Positions 14,826-19,276 of a stretch of 19,276 nt of DNA are shown here, in pieces. The stretch comes from Leptospirillum sp. Its GTDB lineage: Bacteria; Nitrospirota; Leptospirillia; Leptospirillales; Leptospirillaceae. A program made the translations under genes and the position numbers. The notes beneath the pieces are model-generated. The model did no database searches. It had not been told where the DNA came from and was given only the letters and a program-made list of their open reading frames with translations. Numbering within the stretch: position 1 is the stretch's first letter; every line of letters starts with the position of its first letter. Where the stretch lies: assembly GCA_027343785.1 (NCBI GenBank), contig DAHWKF010000119.1, forward strand, positions 1 through 19,276, in the 5' to 3' direction.

Positions 14826-16835
14826 TCATGTGAAATGCAGCATGACCAGAAACATGTCGATAATCTTGATGCCGATAAACGGCACCAGGATTCCTCCGAG
14901 GCCGTATATCAGGAGGTTCCGTCTCAAAAGAGCCGAAGCGCCAACCGGACGGTAGCGGACCCCTTTCAGCGCCAACGGTATCAGGGCGGGTATGATGAGC
15001 GCGTTGAAGATGATGGCGGAAGTCACCGCCGAAACCGGCGTGGCGAGGTTCATGACGTTCAGGACCCTGAGCTGAGGGTAAGTGACGACAAACATCGCCG
15101 GCAGAATGGCAAAGTATTTTGCGACGTCGTTGGCGATGGAAAAGGTCGTAAGGGCTCCCCGGGTGATCAGGAGCTGTTTCCCGATCTCGACCACTTCGAT
15201 GATCTTTGTCGGGTCCGAATCGAGATCAACCATATTGCCGGCTTCCTTGGCGGCCTGCGTCCCCGAATTCATGGCCAGGGCCACATCCGCCTGGGCCAGG
15301 GACGGGGCATCGTTCGTTCCGTCCCCGGTCATGGCGACCAGCCGTCCTTTTTCCTGTTCTTTCTTGATCAACTGCATCTTGTCTTCGGGTTTCGCCTGGG
15401 CGACGAAATCGTCCAGGCCGGCCTCTTGGGCGATCGCCCGTGCGGTCAGGGGGTTGTCGCCCGTTACCATGACCGTCGTGACGCCCATTTTACGAAGCCG
15501 CTCAAACCGTTCTTTCAATCCCGGCTTAATCACGTCCTTCAGGTGTATGACGCCCATCACTTTTTTGTTTTGCGTCACGACAAGAGGCGTCCCTCCCGAA
15601 CCGGCGATCTTGGAGATGATTTCCGAAACGGCGGAGGGGAAAGCTGATCCTATATACTTCTGGACCGCATCGTCCGCGCCTTTCCGGATTTCCCCTTCCG
15701 GTCCATCGACTCCGCTCATACGGGTTTCCGGAGTGAAGGGAATGGACAGCAACCCTTCTGGAGGTGTGGACGACGGGAGCCGGGTGGTGGCCAATGTGAC
15801 AATGCTTTTCCCTTCGGGCGTGTCATCCGACAGGGAAGACAGCCAGCTTGCGCGCGCCATCTCCTCCTCGGAGACGCCTTCTGCGGGAAGAAGCTGGACC
15901 GCCTGGCGGTTACCGAAGGTGATCGTACCCGTCTTGTCGAGAAGGAGGATGTCGATATCGCCTGCCACTTCCACGGCTTTTCCGGATTTTGCGATAACGT
16001 TGGCCCGGAAAGCACGGTCTATGCCGGCGATGCCGATAGCCGGCAGCAGTCCGGCGATGGTTGTGGGGATCAGGCAGACAAGAAGGGCGATCAGGACCGT
16101 CGGGGAAGAGGGAACACCGGCATAGGCGGAAAATGCCGGAAGGGCGGCGACGACAAACAGGAAGATCAGTGTCAGGCCGATCAGGAGGATTGTCAAGGCG
16201 ATTTCGTTGGGGGATTTCTGGCGGGTGGCGCCTTCGACAAGGGAGATCATCCTGTCAAGAAAGGTTTCTCCCGGATTGCTGGAGACCATGACCTTCAGTT
16301 TTCCCGCCAGGACCCGTGTGCCTCCGGTCACACCGGATCGGTCTCCTCCGGCCTCCCGGATAACGGGGGCTGATTCCCCTGTAATGGCCGATTCGTCTAT
16401 ACTGGCGACCCCCTCGACAATTTCCCCGTCGGTCGGCAAAATGTCTCCGGGTTCCACCAGGAACAGATCCCCTTTTTTCAAAGTGTTACCCGGAATCTCC
16501 TGTACGACATCCCCCGTGACAAGCCGTGCCACCGTGTCGGAGCGGGTCGACCTCAGATTTTCGGCCTGGGCTTTACCCTGGATTTCCGCAAGCGCCTCGG
16601 CGAAATTGGCAAAGCCGATCGTGAGCCAGAGCCAGACAGAGATTGTCGCTGTAAAAAGCTGTTCCCCGTTATGCTGGATCAGCGCATAGATTGTCATGGC
16701 GGTCGTAAGCACGCTTCCGGCTTCCACGACGAACATCACCGGGTTTTTGACCAGCGTGAGCGGGTTCAGCATGGAAAGGGACCGGACAGAGGCCTTCCTG
16801 ATCATCTTCATGTCTATCAAGATCTTTTTCTTCAT
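14826..16835 (-). CDS. kdpB: Potassium-transporting P-type ATPase subunit KdpB
   Basis: 669 residues, the catalytic P-type ATPase of the Kdp pump, near the usual 680. Visible motifs are L-V-K-N-P-V-M-F near the N-terminus (28-35), T-G-E-S (152-155, with the Ser that is a known site of inhibitory phosphorylation in E. coli), D-K-T-G-T with phosphorylated Asp300, M-V-T-G-D (456-460) and G-D-G-T-N-D-A-P-S (504-512). ATG 16835 has GAGG at good spacing. It is the first gene of the kdp unit here, directly behind the candidate promoter at 16901-16929. Confidence 0.98.
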   Translation of the reverse strand: MKKKILIDMKMIRKASVRSLSMLNPLTLVKNPVMFVVEAGSVLTTAMTIYALIQHNGEQLFTATISVWLWLTIGFANFAEALAEIQGKAQAENLRSTRSDTVARLVTGDVVQEIPGNTLKKGDLFLVEPGDILPTDGEIVEGVASIDESAITGESAPVIREAGGDRSGVTGGTRVLAGKLKVMVSSNPGETFLDRMISLVEGATRQKSPNEIALTILLIGLTLIFLFVVAALPAFSAYAGVPSSPTVLIALLVCLIPTTIAGLLPAIGIAGIDRAFRANVIAKSGKAVEVAGDIDILLLDKTGTITFGNRQAVQLLPAEGVSEEEMARASWLSSLSDDTPEGKSIVTLATTRLPSSTPPEGLLSIPFTPETRMSGVDGPEGEIRKGADDAVQKYIGSAFPSAVSEIISKIAGSGGTPLVVTQNKKVMGVIHLKDVIKPGLKERFERLRKMGVTTVMVTGDNPLTARAIAQEAGLDDFVAQAKPEDKMQLIKKEQEKGRLVAMTGDGTNDAPSLAQADVALAMNSGTQAAKEAGNMVDLDSDPTKIIEVVEIGKQLLITRGALTTFSIANDVAKYFAILPAMFVVTYPQLRVLNVMNLATPVSAVTSAIIFNALIIPALIPLALKGVRYRPVGASALLRRNLLIYGLGGILVPFIGIKIIDMFLVMLHFT

Positions 16836-16900
16836 TCAAATCCTCGTTTCAACCAGATCGACGTCAGAATTCCCGGGCGAGATCAAAAAAACAGACCTGT

Positions 16901-16929
16901 ATATAAAACGAAACTCTCAGGGGGGACAA
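16901..16929 (-). promoter_or_regulatory. Candidate sigma-70-like promoter of the kdp operon
   Basis: On the minus strand TTGTCC (16924-16929) is followed after 17 bp by TTATAT (16901-16906), about 65 bp before the kdpB ATG. The spacing is ideal, and the pair sits between an upstream terminator and the first kdp gene. The hexamers are imperfect matches. Confidence 0.5.
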
Positions 16930-16930
16930 T

Positions 16931-16944
16931 TGGCCATATGGCCA
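16931..16944. promoter_or_regulatory. 14-bp perfect palindrome abutting the kdp -35: possible operator
   Basis: TGGCCATATGGCCA is a perfect inverted repeat ending one base from the -35 hexamer. That location suits an activator site. It could bind a dimeric regulator such as a response regulator. The binding protein is unknown, and a chance palindrome is possible. Confidence 0.4.
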
Positions 16945-16982
16945 GTTCCGGGTTAACCAGGGAATCCGGGGTTTGTCGGGGG

Positions 16983-17010
16983 AAAAAAAAGAGCCCGTTT
17001 GCACGGGCTC
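16983..17010 (-). terminator. Intrinsic terminator after the leftmost exported-paralog gene
   Basis: On the minus strand GAGCCCGT-GCAA-ACGGGCTC (8-bp perfect stem, 4-nt loop) is followed directly by eight T residues. It lies 53 bp after the stop of the gene at 17064-17690 and isolates that gene from kdp. Confidence 0.9.
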
Positions 17011-17063
17011 CAGGAGAAAACAGAAGTCAGGTGGACGGGGCGGAGAACCCGTCCTTCAGGGAA

Positions 17064-17690
17064 TCAGGCCTTTTGGGGAAGGGGGGAGTGCGGAAGAGAA
17101 GGGGAGGATTTGGGGGATGAATGTTTCCGGCGGGCCTCCCTTGACGGGTGTTCAGGCCAAAGCCTGAACATGTCGGCCTGGATCATCCTGATGCTCCTGT
17201 TGCTTCTTTCGATGGACGGAACAATACGGATCCGGTTTTCGTCGGATTTGTCACGCAGACGGTCGACAACCGGTCCCTTGACCGACAGACAGTCTCCAAC
17301 CGACAGGCGGAGGGAGGGAGGAGTCTCCCGGTCTCCCGTGACGACAAGGGAACCGTGAGATCGGCGGGACCATTCCATATTGCCTGTCAGAACTTCGACA
17401 AGATGGCCTGTGGGTTTTCGGCAATCCGGGCGGCCGGAAGGGGAGACCCGGACGGTATCCACAAGAAGTTTTGACGGGGCTTCCCCCGCGTTTCCCTGGA
17501 CGTGGACAATAATCCCGGTAATGGGTTTCCCCTGTTCTCCTGTCAGACCGTATGTCTCTTTGCCGGACCCGGTGGCAAGAGCCAGGGAGGGTACCATGTT
17601 CAATCCGAGAATCAGACCGGCGAAGGTTCCCAAGAAAGAAACGATGCTGTCGGGCAGGGTTGTTTGCCGAAATTTTCCAAAAAGCCGCAT
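17064..17690 (-). CDS. Exported protein of an unrecognised paralogous family, copy 1
   Basis: 208 residues. An N-terminal signal segment (hydrophobic about 16-38) ends A-L-A near residue 39, so the protein is probably periplasmic or secreted. The core aligns with the two genes to its right: Y-G-L (47-49), G-I-I-V-H-V-Q, a Cys in D-C-R-K-P (Cys90), L-V-E-V-L-T-G, V-G-D-C-L-S-V (Cys134) and I-R-I-V-P-S (154-159). Two Cys are shared by all copies and could form a disulfide. A basic, Ser/Pro-rich tail follows the conserved Leu-Trp (177-178). ATG 17690 has GGGAG upstream. I do not recognise the family. The V-G-D-C-x-x-V-x-G pattern is vaguely like small beta-barrel (OB-type) proteins, but that is a guess. 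Confidence 0.8.
   Translation of the reverse strand: MRLFGKFRQTTLPDSIVSFLGTFAGLILGLNMVPSLALATGSGKETYGLTGEQGKPITGIIVHVQGNAGEAPSKLLVDTVRVSPSGRPDCRKPTGHLVEVLTGNMEWSRRSHGSLVVTGDRETPPSLRLSVGDCLSVKGPVVDRLRDKSDENRIRIVPSIERSNRSIRMIQADMFRLWPEHPSREARRKHSSPKSSPSLPHSPLPQKA
17149..17170. repeat. 9-bp-stem inverted repeat inside copy 1
   Basis: TGTTCAGGC-CAAA-GCCTGAACA is a perfect 9-bp stem with a 4-nt loop. It covers the codons Phe-Arg-Leu-Trp-Pro-Glu-His of copy 1. This is the same position in the protein at which copies 2 and 3 stop resembling each other. No U-tract follows on either strand. Confidence 0.5.
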
Positions 17691-17718
17691 GTGCGAGTTC
17701 TCCCGAATAAGGTTTCTT

Positions 17719-17747
17719 TACATATAAGTAAGCATTTTCTGTGCCAA
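17719..17747 (-). promoter_or_regulatory. Possible promoter of exported-paralog copy 1
   Basis: TTGGCA (17742-17747, five of six matches to the -35 consensus) is followed after 17 bp by the weak TATGTA (17719-17724); TATATG is an alternative at 15-bp spacing. It lies in an AT-rich gap 29 bp before the ATG of copy 1. Confidence 0.3.
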
Positions 17748-17774
17748 ATATTTTTATTCATTATCAATAGATAT

Positions 17775-18452
17775 TTACATATTAAAGGCCATTGGATTTA
17801 TAACAAAAAAGTAAATATGCCTCCATTTTTGACTGTCGTATCCCACATTTTTGTCTCTTCCCTTCTCTGACCCGTCAGATGAGCGTGTTTTTCTTCCATC
17901 GCGAAGCCACAGTTTCAGGGACAGGGCCCGGACGATCCGGATCCCCTTGTCCCCGACGGAAAGGGAGGGTACGATCCGGATGCTGTTTTCGGCGGACGGA
18001 CGGGACGGCGCGATCCGGTCCACGTCGTTGCCGTCGACGGTAAGGCAGTCTCCGACGGCAAGATGGCGGGGGAGAGGGTCGGAAGGGTCAGGGATGACAA
18101 CGAAGGAGCTGGGTTCCCTGTGATGCCGGAAGCTTTTACCGGCGAGAACCGAGACGAGTTTTCCGGAGGGCTTCTGACAGACGGGGACCCCTTTGGACGT
18201 CATGGGCGTCAGGTCGATCAGGATGCGGTCATCGCCGGTGGAAGCCATTTTCTGGAGATGGACGACGATTCCGCCGAAAACCTTTCCGGGTGTCTGCGAC
18301 AGGCCGTATTTTTCGTCTTCCGCCCCGCCCGCGTAGCACGGAACGGAAAAGAACCCCGTCATCGCAAGGAACAACGCGATCGACAAGCGGGACAGCGGAA
18401 AAATGACGATTCTGAAGAGCATGTGGTTGAAAGTCGACACAAGGGTATTCAT
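17775..18452 (-). CDS. Exported protein of the same family, copy 2, with a divergent C-terminus
   Basis: 225 residues. The signal segment (about 12-41, ending C-Y-A) is followed by the family core: Y-G-L, G-I-V-V-H-L-Q, V-C-Q-K-P (Cys92), L-V-S-V-L-A-G, V-G-D-C-L-T-V (Cys136), I-R-I-V-P-S and L-K-L-W (179-182). After the Leu-Trp the sequence is unlike either sibling (R-D-G-R-K-T-R and on). It ends in an aromatic/hydrophobic stretch encoded by very AT-rich DNA, which suggests the original stop was lost and the frame runs on. The ATG at 18452 has AGGAGG, but about 12 nt away, longer than usual. Function unknown. Confidence 0.75.
   Translation of the reverse strand: MNTLVSTFNHMLFRIVIFPLSRLSIALFLAMTGFFSVPCYAGGAEDEKYGLSQTPGKVFGGIVVHLQKMASTGDDRILIDLTPMTSKGVPVCQKPSGKLVSVLAGKSFRHHREPSSFVVIPDPSDPLPRHLAVGDCLTVDGNDVDRIAPSRPSAENSIRIVPSLSVGDKGIRIVRALSLKLWLRDGRKTRSSDGSEKGRDKNVGYDSQKWRHIYFFVINPMAFNM
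17906..18214 (-). repeat. Near-identical repeat unit, left copy (within copy 2)
   Basis: This stretch matches 18968-19276 at an offset of 1062 bp with four single-base differences in 309 bp by eye. One difference changes an amino acid (Pro to Ser) and three are silent. The left boundary coincides with the Leu-Trp codons of the protein. The right end is set by the window edge in the partner copy, so the true repeat is probably longer. Confidence 0.95.
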
Positions 18453-18869
18453 GGTAACGGTTATCCTCCTGTTTGTTGTCCCGGGATGTCCGGGATTCTT
18501 TCAAACGTATCCTGGATCGGTACGGGAAACAATCGGTCAACCGGCCGGGGAAAGACTGCCAGATGATCCTTCTCCTCCCCGTATCTGAGAGGATCATAAA
18601 GGGTTTCATGGGTCGTTATGACCGGTTGGCTGAGCGATACCGGATGTCGGATACGGTTGACCCAGGTACACACGGGAGAATCGAACGATTCCATTGTATT
18701 CGGGGGTTGTGTGCGTCTTCCGTATCGGAAATCACATTTTTCGGGTGGTGAACACGGTCAGGTTATCGGACTGTTCGTTCCATGGTGTGGAGGGTCTTCG
18801 AAGGCTCTTTTACGGGAAGCAGCGCCGGGATCAATCCGGTTAAGGCCGGAAGATGGCCAGACGGATATG
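18453..18869. other. 417-bp gap between copies 2 and 3
   Basis: No convincing gene. A plus-strand frame of 92 codons (18473-18751) and a minus-strand frame of 77 codons (18461-18694) have no ribosome site or recognisable product. A small dyad (TCCCGG-GATGT-CCGGGA, 18479-18495) sits just upstream of the copy 2 ribosome site. No intrinsic terminator was found after copy 3. The gap should contain the promoter of copy 2, but no clear hexamer pair was found. Confidence 0.5.
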
Positions 18870-19276
18870 TCAGGCTTTCCGGTGGTTGCCGGTCGGAAAA
18901 ATCGCCGGAGTATTCTTGGGCAATAAGTTGCGTGTGTGGGCTTCCCGTGAAAAAGAAGGGTTTTCAGGCCACAGTTTCAGGGACAGGGCCCGGACGATCC
19001 GGATCCCCTTGTCCCCGACGGAAAGGGAGGGTACGATCCGGATGCTGTTTTCGGCGGATGGACGGGACGGCGCGATCCGGTCCACGTCGTTGCCGTCGAC
19101 GGTAAGGCAGTCTCCGACGGCAAGATGGCGGGGGAGAGGGTCGGAAGAGTCAGGGATGACGACGAATGAGCTGGGTTCCCTGTGATGCCGGAAGCTTTTA
19201 CCGGCGAGAACCGAGACGAGTTTTCCGGAGGGCTTCTGACAGACGGGGACCCCTTTGGACGTCATGGGCGTCAGGT
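18870..19276 (-). CDS. Exported-protein family, copy 3 (5' end beyond the window)
   Basis: 135 visible residues; the frame is still open at 19276, so the signal peptide and N-terminus lie to the right. The visible part starts L-T-P-M-T-S-K and is almost identical to copy 2 through V-C-Q-K-P, V-G-D-C-L-T-V and I-R-I-V-P-S up to L-K-L-W. The tail then reads P-E-N-P-S-F-S-R-E-A, which resembles the tail of copy 1 (P-E-H-P-S-R-E-A) and not that of copy 2. So copy 3 appears to have the ancestral C-terminus and copy 2 the altered one. Function unknown. Confidence 0.8.
   Translation of the reverse strand, partial: LTPMTSKGVPVCQKPSGKLVSVLAGKSFRHHREPSSFVVIPDSSDPLPRHLAVGDCLTVDGNDVDRIAPSRPSAENSIRIVPSLSVGDKGIRIVRALSLKLWPENPSFSREAHTRNLLPKNTPAIFPTGNHRKA
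18968..19276 (-). repeat. Near-identical repeat unit, right copy (within copy 3)
   Basis: Partner of 17906-18214. The match begins at GCCACAG and runs to the window edge without a gap. High identity with mostly silent changes indicates a recent duplication or gene conversion between copies 2 and 3. Confidence 0.95.

Noticed and set aside
17747..17765. Fur-box-like sequence (GATAATGA on the minus strand) before copy 1
   Set aside because: Only the first half-site resembles the consensus, and the surroundings are so AT-rich that a chance match is likely.
18461..18694. 77-codon minus-strand frame directly before copy 2
   Set aside because: No ribosome site before its ATG. Its last codons are the ribosome site of copy 2, which fits leader DNA better than a gene.
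18473..18751. 92-codon plus-strand frame in the gap between copies 2 and 3
   Set aside because: No ribosome site upstream, a TTG start and no recognisable motif. It is more likely chance in a region that should hold a promoter for the opposite strand.

Overview
The window looks like chromosomal DNA of a GC-rich Gram-negative bacterium. It carries an LPS-type family 9 glycosyltransferase, an outer-membrane beta-barrel porin with a C-terminal Phe, two lipoproteins and several secreted proteins. A cytochrome bd oxidase together with a complete high-affinity K+ pump and almost no mobile DNA would fit an acidophilic Nitrospirota such as Leptospirillum. That identification is an impression from protein style and is not proven here. 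No rRNA, tRNA, CRISPR array, insertion sequence or integrase was seen.

Layout. (i) 1-1646, + strand: the 3' end of a cytochrome bd quinol oxidase operon, cydA (cut by the window edge), cydB and the small subunit cydX. (ii) 1737-3696, - strand: a PA0069-type radical SAM protein and two small lipoproteins. (iii) 3677-6243, - strand: a family 9 glycosyltransferase and an MFS transporter that overlap by ATGA. (iv) 6363-10571, - strand: an APC permease with a C-terminal universal-stress-type domain, a membrane histidine kinase and a NarL/FixJ-type response regulator, in overlapping genes. (v) 10666-16835, - strand: a potassium cluster in the order kdpB, an unrecognised 28-residue membrane ORF, kdpF, kdpA, kdpC, followed by an outer-membrane porin. 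(vi) 16983-19276, - strand: three members of one unrecognised family of exported proteins. The two rightmost share a stretch with 4 differences in 309 bp, and the last runs off the window.

The genes of blocks ii-vi all read leftwards and converge on cyd. The kdp unit has a visible start: a strong intrinsic terminator closes the unit to its right, then come a 14-bp perfect palindrome, a -35/-10 pair and kdpB. The nearby permease/kinase pair resembles KdpD parts spread over two proteins: a universal-stress-type domain on the transporter, and four membrane spans plus a GAF-like region plus a kinase core on the sensor. No canonical kdpD/kdpE is present in the window.

The most novel items are the non-canonical kdp order with its extra small ORF, the expanding family of exported paralogs at the right end with its mosaic C-termini, and the putative split sensor module.
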